NCBI GenBank assembly: GCA_951813625.1
Contig: CATOTS010000026.1
Span: 27,114 to 91,113 of the forward strand
Reading direction: 5' to 3'
Length of the DNA: 64,000 nt
DNA from: an uncultured Caldilineaceae bacterium
GTDB lineage: Bacteria > Chloroflexota > Anaerolineae > Caldilineales > Caldilineaceae
Positions 12,751 to 20,228 of the stretch are shown here, piece by piece. Below the pieces are notes generated by a model. The model was given only the letters and a program-made list of their open reading frames with translations, searched no databases and was not told where the DNA came from. The translations under genes were made by a program, and so were the position numbers. Positions within the stretch are counted from its first letter, which is position 1; each line of letters opens with the position of its first letter.

Positions 12751-13518
12751 CTACTGCGCTGTGTACCCGCCGTCCACCGGCCACACGCTCGCTGTGACGA
12801 ACGAAGCATCTTCGGAAGCCAGAAACGCAACCACCGACGCGATCTCCTCCGGCTGGCCCATCCGCCCCATCGGGTGAAGTCGGCGCATCTCAGCGTGCAC
12901 GTCCGGGTCGCCAGTCACGTTCGCTGTCAGCGGCGTATAGACAAAGGCCGGCGCAATCGCATTGATTCGAACGCCTTCACCGGCAAAGCGAACGCCCATC
13001 TCCCTGGTCATCTGCACAACTGCCCCTTTACTGTGCGGGTAGGCGGTGAAGCCATCTGAAAAGGGAAGCGATGTCGGGTAGGCGACAATCCCCATGATCG
13101 AAACAAGGTTTACGATGGATCCGCGGCCGGCAGGGCGCATCACCGCAAGAGCCGCGTGCGACATCAGAAAAACCCCCTTGGCATTGACCTCCATCACCGC
13201 GTCCCAGCGGGCTTCAAAGTCAGCAGTGGGCGGCAACGTTCGCGGTGTAATGCCCGCTGAGTTAACCAGGCAGTCCAGCCCGCCGCATTGCGTAACCGCG
13301 TAGTTCACGCTTTCCTCTGCGTCCGCACGCCGTGTCACGTCGCAAACGACGCAATGCAGCCGGTCCTCCCCGTGCTCGGTGGCCAGCGACGCCAACCCGT
13401 CTTCGTCTATGTCACACGCAAGCACGGTTGCCCCTTCGGCTAGGAACCGAAGCGCACTGGCCAGTCCGATACCGGATGCCGCCCCTGTGATTAGCGCTAC
13501 TTTGTCTGCTAAATCCAT
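12751..13518 (-). CDS. SDR family oxidoreductase
   Basis: 255 residues of a classical short-chain dehydrogenase/reductase. The NAD(P) motif 'TGAASGIG' is near the N-terminus, 'NSAGITP' follows beta-4, and the catalytic Ser with 'YPHSK' (Y-x-x-x-K) lie at about residues 140-160. After 'NAIAPAFVYTPLT' it ends with 'WPVDGGYTAQ'. An Asp after beta-2 ('ACDID') favours NAD over NADP. The ATG at 13518 is preferred to a TTG two codons upstream. The substrate cannot be inferred; its neighbours are unrelated. Confidence 0.88.
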   Translation of the reverse strand: MDLADKVALITGAASGIGLASALRFLAEGATVLACDIDEDGLASLATEHGEDRLHCVVCDVTRRADAEESVNYAVTQCGGLDCLVNSAGITPRTLPPTADFEARWDAVMEVNAKGVFLMSHAALAVMRPAGRGSIVNLVSIMGIVAYPTSLPFSDGFTAYPHSKGAVVQMTREMGVRFAGEGVRINAIAPAFVYTPLTANVTGDPDVHAEMRRLHPMGRMGQPEEIASVVAFLASEDASFVTASVWPVDGGYTAQ

Positions 13519-13705
13519 TGTCAAAGACTAGTGGTCGCCTTCTTGAAGACTTCCAACGAACATGCCAAGATTAAGTCGCGTACACACGAAATTCTTCTCG
13601 ACTGCATGGCCGCGGTCCGCGACCCTACACAGATCCCCTGCCAATCCTGACCTCGGCGCACAGGAATTCCTCTAACATCGCATTTTGGGGCAAAGTCAAT
13701 CCTCT

Positions 13706-14440
13706 TCAGCCCACGGCTGCCTCCACATTCTGGATCACCGTCTCCAGCACCTTGATGCGCGCGACCCGTTTCGACTCCGCGGCAACAATCGTCCACGGCG
13801 CCAGTACGGTGTCGGTCTTTTGCACCATCTCCTCAATCGCATCTTCGTACGCTTCACGCTTCTTCCGGTTTCGCCAATCCTCGTCGGTCAACTTCCACTG
13901 ACGCAACGGATCGACGGCCCGGCTTTCGAATCGCCGTTTCTGCTCCTTTGAGGAGATGTGAAGGAAGAATTTGATAAGGATAGTCCCGTCGGATACAAGC
14001 AGAGACTCCCAATGCCGTATCTCCTCGTAGGCTCGCCGCCAGTCCGGCACGCTCGCAAAGCCCTCCACTCTTTCCACCAGGACGCGTCCATACCAGGTCC
14101 GGTCAAAGATGCACATTCCCCCTCTGCCGGGAACGGCCGGCCAGAATCGCCAGAGAAAGTGATGCCGCTTCTCACGATCGGTCGGGGCCTGGTACTGATG
14201 TACCGAAAAGTGACGCGGATCCAGGGGGGCGGTAAGCCTCCTGATACAGCCGCCCTTTCCGGCTGCATCCCAGCCTTCAAAGAGAATCAGCAGCGGCGGG
14301 CCAGTCTTGCCTCCGATCTGACCGCCCAGCCGCAGGCGCAATGCCAGGAACTTCTGTTGGCGCGCCTCCAGGAGTTCTTCGTAATCCTTCCGCTTCAGCC
14401 TTTGGCTCAGATCGATATGATTCAGAATTGATAGTTCCAT
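13706..14440 (-). CDS. ppk2: polyphosphate kinase 2 family protein
   Basis: 244 residues, the single-domain PPK2 type. Walker A 'GWDAAGKGG' at residues 56-64, Walker B/lid 'FDRTWYGRVLVERVEGF' at about 112-128, and 'SKEQKRRFESR' in the lid helix. Family knowledge: PPK2 enzymes move phosphate between polyphosphate and nucleoside mono- or diphosphates, mostly making ATP or GTP from polyphosphate. The substrate class (NDP or NMP) cannot be decided by eye. Monocistronic on the minus strand. Confidence 0.9.
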   Translation of the reverse strand: MELSILNHIDLSQRLKRKDYEELLEARQQKFLALRLRLGGQIGGKTGPPLLILFEGWDAAGKGGCIRRLTAPLDPRHFSVHQYQAPTDREKRHHFLWRFWPAVPGRGGMCIFDRTWYGRVLVERVEGFASVPDWRRAYEEIRHWESLLVSDGTILIKFFLHISSKEQKRRFESRAVDPLRQWKLTDEDWRNRKKREAYEDAIEEMVQKTDTVLAPWTIVAAESKRVARIKVLETVIQNVEAAVG

Positions 14441-14632
14441 AACGCAGCGCCAAACCTTTCCCAGTCCCTGTCACTCCATGAGCGAGCGGATCATCACTTG
14501 TTTGCGGAAGCGTTGTCTGCCAATCTGCTTCAACATCGCGGGGTCGACGCGACCGTGCTTCTGTGAGGCGCCCGCCGACTCCTCAGAGTGGCAGCGATAT
14601 CGCCAACCCTCCGCAAGAGTCCATTATACAAT

Positions 14633-14965
14633 TCAAGCTTCCCCCAAGTATCCCTGACGGATGGGGTAGCACACGTCCAGAAACCTGCAGTCGGTTACCG
14701 CTCGTCCGGCGTGCTCGCGGGTTCCCGCAATGACTGCAATGTCGCCTGGCCCCAGCACGCGAGTCTCACCGCCGCTGATGCTCAGTTCAAATTGCCCTTC
14801 CAACACGGTGATGACCTGCTCGTGGGGATGATCGTGGGCAGGCAGGGGCGCGCCGGCGTTTGCCCTCCAGTAGACAAGAGTCATGTTCTCGCTATGGATC
14901 ACCTTGCCAAAATAGCCGGGATACAACTCACGTTCGCGCACCTCGTCCAGACTGTAGTTGCCCAT
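14633..14965 (-). CDS. small cupin-domain protein
   Basis: 110 residues, one cupin barrel. Metal ligands are suggested by 'PAHDHPHEQVITVLEG' (H44, H46, H48/E49) in motif 1 and 'LGPGDIAVIAGTREHAG' in motif 2 (His near residue 86). Such small cupins act as metal-binding isomerases, dioxygenases or sensors, so the reaction is open. It lies 33 bases after the mycoredoxin-like gene on the same strand, and the two are likely co-transcribed. Confidence 0.8.
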   Translation of the reverse strand: MGNYSLDEVRERELYPGYFGKVIHSENMTLVYWRANAGAPLPAHDHPHEQVITVLEGQFELSISGGETRVLGPGDIAVIAGTREHAGRAVTDCRFLDVCYPIRQGYLGEA

Positions 14966-14998
14966 TTCGTTCCCCCCGAGTTTCGGAGCGAGCCGCCA

Positions 14999-15265
14999 CT
15001 ACAGATTCGTTAGCTTTGCCATCAACGCAGTCGTGGACGGCTCAGTCATCACGTCGCCGTCGGGAAAAACAATCGTAGGCACCGACATGAAGCCGTTGTT
15101 GAGCCGCTGTACCAGCTCCCTGGCATCTTCGTCGCCTTCAATGTCAATCTCCACGAATTCAACGCCCTGACTCTGCATAACCGACTTCGCCCGCCAACAG
15201 TCCGGGCACCATGTTGTCGTGTACATTTTGATCTGCGCGCCGTTTCCGGTTACGCTATGGGTCAT
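14999..15265 (-). CDS. mycoredoxin/glutaredoxin-like protein
   Basis: 88 residues, thioredoxin fold. Active-site 'WCPDCWRAK' (C20-P-D-C23) and cis-Pro loop 'SVPTIVFPDGDVMTEPS'. The C-P-D-C centre and the PDG-x-x-x-T/E-P-S ending resemble mycoredoxins, which reduce mixed disulfides of low-molecular-weight thiols. A strong AGGAGA lies six bases before the ATG. Mycothiol is typical of Actinobacteria, so in this genome the partner thiol is uncertain. Confidence 0.85.
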   Translation of the reverse strand: MTHSVTGNGAQIKMYTTTWCPDCWRAKSVMQSQGVEFVEIDIEGDEDARELVQRLNNGFMSVPTIVFPDGDVMTEPSTTALMAKLTNL

Positions 15266-15513
15266 TCCGTTCTCCTATAGTGCGGGTATGAACGACAAAC
15301 CGGTACCTGAGGACCGCCAGTGATTGTCCGGGCTTTCGTCGGCGAACTGCCAACTTAGTCTATTCAAGTAGCGAGTATACCGTATCTGTGGAATCTGATA
15401 AAGTGCGTTGGCCTGGTTTCCGCAGCTTGAACGGAAAGCGATAGCCTTTCGCTGATCAAAGGTACAGCCTTGCAACTCAAAACGATTCGTGATTGCCTCG
15501 GAATGACGCCAAG

Positions 15514-18500
15514 ATGACTCAGTACGCTTCGACATCAGGCGCTGCTACGTTGAACGTGCCTGCCTTCTCCGGTGCACTCCAGGAAACAAGGCAGCTTGTT
15601 CACGAACTGGAGCAGGTCATCGACGGCGAAGTGCGTTTCGACGGCTACAGTCGAATGCTCTATAGCACTGACGCCAGCCAATACCAAATCCAGCCCCTAG
15701 GCGTCGTGATCCCCCGCCACTCCGACGATGTCCAAGCTGCTGTCGAGCTAGCCGCTCGCCATCGCGTGCCCCTCCTTCCTCGTGGTGGCGGCAGCTCGTT
15801 GGCGGGGCAGTGTGTCGGCCCCGGCCTCGTCATCGACACGAGCAAGTACATGGACAAGATCCTGGCAGTGGACGTTGAAGCCCGCACTGCTACCGTCCAG
15901 GCCGGCATCTCAATTGGTGCTTTCAACCGCACGCTGGCGCCTCTGGGATTGATGCTGGGCCCGGATCCGGCCAGCGCCGACCGCGCCTCCATCGGCGGCT
16001 CAATCGGCAACAACGCCACCGGCAGCCACAGCATCCTCTACGGTATGATGGCCGACAATCTGCTCGAGACTGAAGTGGTCCTCAGCGACGGCTCGACCGC
16101 GCGTTTCGGGCCGGTGACTTCATCTGCAATGGAAAGCCGCCAGCGCGGTGACTCGCTCGAAGCGCAGATTTATCGAAATGTCCCAGCCATCGTGAATGCC
16201 CAATTTGAACAGATCCTGGAGCGTTGGCCGCGCCACTGGCGCCGGGTTTCCGGTTACAATCTCGACCGGCTCCTGGTTGCCCTGCTCCAAGATGGCGGTC
16301 TTGCTTCGGAGACAGATCGTTCGGCAGATAGCGCTGCCCTCATGCGGGCGCGGCTAGGTTTCGACAGCCTATTCCGGTCCGAGTATTGCGACTCGGCCCA
16401 GTTCGAGCAGTTCAATTTGAGCCAACTCATCGCCGGCAGTGAAGGTACGCTCGCAACCGTTACCAGTGCAACCCTCAAACTGGTCCCCAAACCAACGATG
16501 ACCGCGCTCGCCGTTGTCCATTTCGACCGCCTGATTGGCGCCTGCGCCGCCATCCCCGACGTCCTCGAAAAGCAGCCCAGCGCCTCCGAGCTTCTTGATA
16601 AGCACTTGATGGACCTCGCCCGTGCCCAGTCGGAATGGGCAAAACGCCTCCACTTTGTCGACGGGGACCCGGAGGCCATTCTCCTGACCGAATTCTACGG
16701 CGCCAGTGAGTCTGAGTTGACATCGAAAATGGACGGTCTGGAGCGTCACCTCCACAACCGGGGCAGGAAGTGCACGGTTGTAAAACTGCTGGATGCAGCT
16801 CGCCAAAAGGACGTGTGGGACGTACGCAAGGCCGGCCTGAATATTCTCATGGGCCGCCGCGGGGACTACAAACCTGTGCCCGGCATCGAAGATGTGTCCG
16901 TGCCGCAGGAAAAGCTGGCCGACTACCTTGAGAAGATTCTCGACTTCTGCGGCCAGCAGGAAGAAGTTCCCGGCATCGCCGTCTACGCCCACGCCTCTGC
17001 CGGCTGCCTGCACGTGCGCCCATTGTTGAATCTCAAAAGACAGACCGGCATCGATGCGCTCCATACCGTGGGTAAACACGCTTGTGACCTCGCCGTCTCT
17101 TTTGGCGGCGCCATGAGTGGCGAACACGGAGACGGACTCGCACGCAGCTATCTTCATCCTCGCTTGTTTGGCGCGGATCTCTATGGCGCATTGCGGCAGG
17201 TTAAGCAGGTCTTCGACCCCGATAATCTTATGAATCCGGGCAAAATCATCGACGCTCCTCCTTCAACCGAGAACCTTCGCTTCGGTCAAGATTACGACAC
17301 GATCGAACTGCGCACCGTCTTCGACTGGAGCAGCGATTTCGGATACGCCGAAGCCATCGAAATGTGCAACGGCGCCGGTGTCTGCCGCAAGCTGGGCGCG
17401 GGTACTATGTGCCCCAGCTACATCGCAACTCGCGATGAGCAGGATACGACGCGCGGCCGCGCCAACGCGCTGCGCAACGCGCTCGCCGGACGAATTCCCC
17501 GTGAGGAACTGTTCTCGCCGCAGATGTACGAGGTTATGGACCTTTGCATTGGATGCAAGGCCTGCAAGAGCGAATGCCCCTCTGCGGTCGACATGGCGCG
17601 CATCAAGGCCGAGTATATGGTCCACTACAACGCCAAGAACGGTCTGCCCCTCTTCAACCGCCTGATGGGACTCTTACCCACGCTCAACCGTCTACTCTAT
17701 CGCTTCGGCCGGCCTCTTGTACCACTTGTCAACTGGAGTCTGAAGACGCCACCGGCAAAGGCACTGCTCGCCCGTGCCGGCATTGACCCGCGCCGCAACC
17801 TGCCCGCCTATGCCCGCAGCCCCCTTTCATCCTTGTTTGCCCGCCGGACGGCGGCGGGCCTACCTCGCGCGGACAGTAGCGAAAGTTCTCCGGCCGTGAT
17901 CCTCTTTCACGACACGTGGGCCCAATACAACCATCCGGAGGTGGGTCAGGCCGCGGTCGAGGTATTGGAGGCGGCCGGTTACCGCGTAAGTTTGGCAGAG
18001 GGGAGAGCCTGTTGTGGGCGACCGCTCATCACAGGCGGCCAGGCCGACAAAGTTCGCGGCTGGGTCGATCAAAACGTAGCCTTGCTCGCCCCATATGCTC
18101 GTCAGGGCCTGCCAATCGTCGGAATAGAGCCCAGTTGCATCCTCACGCTGCGGGATGAATACCCGGACCTTGCCTCCGATCGCGATGAGGCCCTCCTGCT
18201 AGCAGAAAACGCCTTCACTCTTGACGAGTTCATCGTTCGCGCTATAGCGGCTGAAGACGGGCCCGTAGACCCCTCTCGACCTTCGCCCCTTCCAGCGTGG
18301 CGCAGCAATCCTGGCACGGCATATCTGCACGGACATTGTCATCAGAAAGCGCTGATTGGCAACGATGCCAGCATAGACGCCCTCAGCGCGGCCGGCTATA
18401 CCGTGCAGCTAATCGACAGCGGTTGTTGCGGCATGGCTGGTGATTTTGGCTACGGACTAGGTCACTACGATGTGAGCCGTGCCATCGGCGAGGACCGGCT

Positions 18501-18651
18501 CTTTCCTGCAGTCCGCGACCTGCCCGCGGACGCCATGTTGGTGGCCAGCGGAACTAGCTGCCGCGACCAGATTAGTCATTTCACGGGGAAAATGCCACTT
18601 CACATAGCAGAGGCGCTGGCGGCAGCGTTGGAAGTTCCTCCCCGCCAGTGA
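15514..18651 (+). CDS. YdiJ-like FAD/Fe-S D-2-hydroxyacid dehydrogenase
   Basis: 1045 residues. Order of domains: FAD-binding type 4 with 'PRGGGSSLAGQ' (about 89-99) and 'ASIGGSIGNNATGSHS'; FAD-oxidase C-terminal domain ending near 'MSGEHGDGLARS'; two 4Fe-4S motifs, 'CNGAGVCRKLGAGTMCPS' (about 617) and 'CIGCKACKSECP' (about 678); then two CCG cysteine-rich domains ('ACCGRPL' about 831, 'DSGCCGMAGDFGYG' about 967). This is the architecture of E. coli YdiJ, a GlcD-plus-GlpC fusion. Likely role: oxidation of D-lactate or D-2-hydroxyglutarate, with electrons leaving through the Fe-S centres to the respiratory chain. The ATG at 15514 is preferred to a TTG at 15493. It converges on a transhydrogenase gene that would produce D-2-hydroxyglutarate. 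Confidence 0.9.
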   Translation: MTQYASTSGAATLNVPAFSGALQETRQLVHELEQVIDGEVRFDGYSRMLYSTDASQYQIQPLGVVIPRHSDDVQAAVELAARHRVPLLPRGGGSSLAGQCVGPGLVIDTSKYMDKILAVDVEARTATVQAGISIGAFNRTLAPLGLMLGPDPASADRASIGGSIGNNATGSHSILYGMMADNLLETEVVLSDGSTARFGPVTSSAMESRQRGDSLEAQIYRNVPAIVNAQFEQILERWPRHWRRVSGYNLDRLLVALLQDGGLASETDRSADSAALMRARLGFDSLFRSEYCDSAQFEQFNLSQLIAGSEGTLATVTSATLKLVPKPTMTALAVVHFDRLIGACAAIPDVLEKQPSASELLDKHLMDLARAQSEWAKRLHFVDGDPEAILLTEFYGASESELTSKMDGLERHLHNRGRKCTVVKLLDAARQKDVWDVRKAGLNILMGRRGDYKPVPGIEDVSVPQEKLADYLEKILDFCGQQEEVPGIAVYAHASAGCLHVRPLLNLKRQTGIDALHTVGKHACDLAVSFGGAMSGEHGDGLARSYLHPRLFGADLYGALRQVKQVFDPDNLMNPGKIIDAPPSTENLRFGQDYDTIELRTVFDWSSDFGYAEAIEMCNGAGVCRKLGAGTMCPSYIATRDEQDTTRGRANALRNALAGRIPREELFSPQMYEVMDLCIGCKACKSECPSAVDMARIKAEYMVHYNAKNGLPLFNRLMGLLPTLNRLLYRFGRPLVPLVNWSLKTPPAKALLARAGIDPRRNLPAYARSPLSSLFARRTAAGLPRADSSESSPAVILFHDTWAQYNHPEVGQAAVEVLEAAGYRVSLAEGRACCGRPLITGGQADKVRGWVDQNVALLAPYARQGLPIVGIEPSCILTLRDEYPDLASDRDEALLLAENAFTLDEFIVRAIAAEDGPVDPSRPSPLPAWRSNPGTAYLHGHCHQKALIGNDASIDALSAAGYTVQLIDSGCCGMAGDFGYGLGHYDVSRAIGEDRLFPAVRDLPADAMLVASGTSCRDQISHFTGKMPLHIAEALAAALEVPPRQ

Positions 18652-18655
18652 TTCC

Positions 18656-18697
18656 GTAGCAGAAGAGATGCGACGAGCAGCCGTTATCTCTGGCTAC
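18656..18697. terminator. imperfect stem-loop between convergent genes
   Basis: GTAGC...AGAGAT (18656-18669) can pair with ATCTCTGGCTAC (18686-18697) with a small bulge, in the 71-base gap between two convergent stop codons. No T-run follows, so a terminator role is only a guess from position. Confidence 0.25.
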
Positions 18698-18722
18698 TGC
18701 CTTCTTCATTCCAAGAAAATTG

Positions 18723-19997
18723 TCACCAATACTTCATCGCATCGCGGAATAGCCCAGCCAGGTCGTCCCCGTTCGCCGGTCTGGGCGAAAGTTTCGTCAC
18801 CCGGTGCTGAGGCAACGTGCCCTCTACGAGGGCCGGAATGTCCTCTTCCGTGAATCCAATCGCGCCTAGTCCGTTTGGCACACCGGTCTCTTTCATCAGG
18901 TCGATGATCGCCTGCGCCAGCAGGTCGCCCGCGTCCTCTTCTCTCGCGTCGCTCGTGTCCACACCCATCAGCCCAGCCGCATACAGATGCTTCGCCGGAT
19001 TCGTCGGTGCCGTGAAACGGAAGACCGGCGGCGCGTTGAGGATCACCGACATGCCGTGCGGAATGATTGGATGATCAGGCGGGTATCCAGGCGGCCTGTA
19101 ACTGCGGACCATGCCGCTGACCGGATAGCTCATGCCGTGCGGGAGATGCACGCCGGCGTTGCCAAATCCAATGCCCGCATAAGCTGCGGCCAGCAGCATC
19201 GCGCTGCGGGCTTCGTCATCCTCCGTATCCCGGATCGCCCGCACAATGTTGGCCGAAACCAATTCGATCGCCTTTGTCGCCCAAATGTCGCTGATCGGGT
19301 TCGCTCCCTGGTAGGCCGGCCGCGTCTCCGGGGATTCCGGCGCGTCTCGACTGTCGTAAGGCATGGCAGTTAGCGATTCCAACGCATGGCTCAGCACGTC
19401 CAGCCCCGTGCTGGCGGCCGCCATCTGGGGTAGAGTGCGCGTGTTGTGGGGGTCTAAGATTCCCAGTTGCGGACGCAAAGCCCTGTGCGCGATCCCTGTC
19501 TTCGCGTGTAACTCCGTCAGGTCACAAATGGCGACACCGGTCGTTTCGCTCCCTGTGCCCGCCGTCGTGGGTACGGCAATATGGGGACGCAGTTCCCCGG
19601 GTACCGGAACTCCCTTACCAATTGGAGCGTTGACATAGTCAAGAAAAGGAGCGGGATAAGTAGCGTAGAGATTGGCTGCTTTGGCCGTATCGATCGCGGA
19701 GCCGCCGCCGACAGAGAGGTAACCCCCAAAACCTCCATCGCGGGCGAAGGCTATGGCGTCCTGAAACGACTTGTCGGTCGGTTCCACGCGCACTTGATCG
19801 TAAAGAGCCGCATCGATCCCCTCCGCCTGCAGCGCGCCCAGGGCAACCGCCAGCGGCTCGCTGCTTGCCAGACGCGGGTCAGTGACCACCATCACGCGCC
19901 CTGCTCCCAGCTTCTTCATGTCATGGCCTACTTCGCGAGTCACTCCAGGACCGTATTTGATGCTTGACGTGTCCAGTGTGAAAGCACTTTCTTTCAC
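18723..19997 (-). CDS. hydroxyacid-oxoacid transhydrogenase (iron-containing ADH family)
   Basis: 424 residues of the Fe-ADH fold, closest in its motifs to ADHFE1/HOT: 'SSIKYGPGVTREVGHDMKKLG' near the start, 'VGGGSAIDTAKAANL', 'VPTTAGTGSETT', 'NAGVHLPHGMSYPVSG', 'HPIIPHGMSVILN', and the C-terminal 'PQHRVTKLSPRP'. The His and Asp metal-ligand regions are present. Family knowledge: HOT couples oxidation of 4-hydroxybutyrate to succinic semialdehyde with reduction of 2-oxoglutarate to D-2-hydroxyglutarate, without free NAD. It starts with GTG, with AAGGAGAGG 10-18 bases upstream. It converges on the YdiJ-like dehydrogenase, which could reoxidise its product. Confidence 0.88.
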   Translation of the reverse strand: MKESAFTLDTSSIKYGPGVTREVGHDMKKLGAGRVMVVTDPRLASSEPLAVALGALQAEGIDAALYDQVRVEPTDKSFQDAIAFARDGGFGGYLSVGGGSAIDTAKAANLYATYPAPFLDYVNAPIGKGVPVPGELRPHIAVPTTAGTGSETTGVAICDLTELHAKTGIAHRALRPQLGILDPHNTRTLPQMAAASTGLDVLSHALESLTAMPYDSRDAPESPETRPAYQGANPISDIWATKAIELVSANIVRAIRDTEDDEARSAMLLAAAYAGIGFGNAGVHLPHGMSYPVSGMVRSYRPPGYPPDHPIIPHGMSVILNAPPVFRFTAPTNPAKHLYAAGLMGVDTSDAREEDAGDLLAQAIIDLMKETGVPNGLGAIGFTEEDIPALVEGTLPQHRVTKLSPRPANGDDLAGLFRDAMKYW

Positions 19998-20192
19998 GGT
20001 CCTAGTCCTCTCCTTATAGTGTGGGTCCGCAGCAACCTGTCTCTTTCGCTGCGTTCTCTCGCAACCGGCCCGAAGTGATGGACGGCTCGGGTGGACACTT
20101 GACGATCAAGTGTTCAAAGCCGTTGTCCTGATCAGCGAAGCGCCGCAAGCCGCCCGGATACATTTCGACTGTCCCCAGTGTCGGGCTGCGTT

Positions 20193-20221
20193 TTGTCACG
20201 CGTTCTCTGCATCAGTATACT
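20193..20221 (+). promoter_or_regulatory. sigma-70-like promoter for array A
   Basis: TTGTCA (20193-20198), 17-base spacer, TATACT (20216-20221). Transcription would begin near 20228, immediately before the ATG at 20229. A leaderless message, or use of the ATG at 20241 with a 12-base leader, would follow; the GTG at 20178 would be excluded. Confidence 0.5.
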
Positions 20222-20228
20222 GTCTGGA

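Noticed and set aside
12560..12877. Short overlapping frames downstream of the molybdenum enzyme
   Set aside because: They have no ribosome-binding sites or family features; one merely spans the inverted repeat, another runs into the antisense of the SDR gene.
20014..20199. 61-codon minus-strand frame just upstream of the transhydrogenase
   Set aside because: GTG start, no recognised family, no clear ribosome-binding site, and it overlaps the array A promoter; kept only as a weak possibility.
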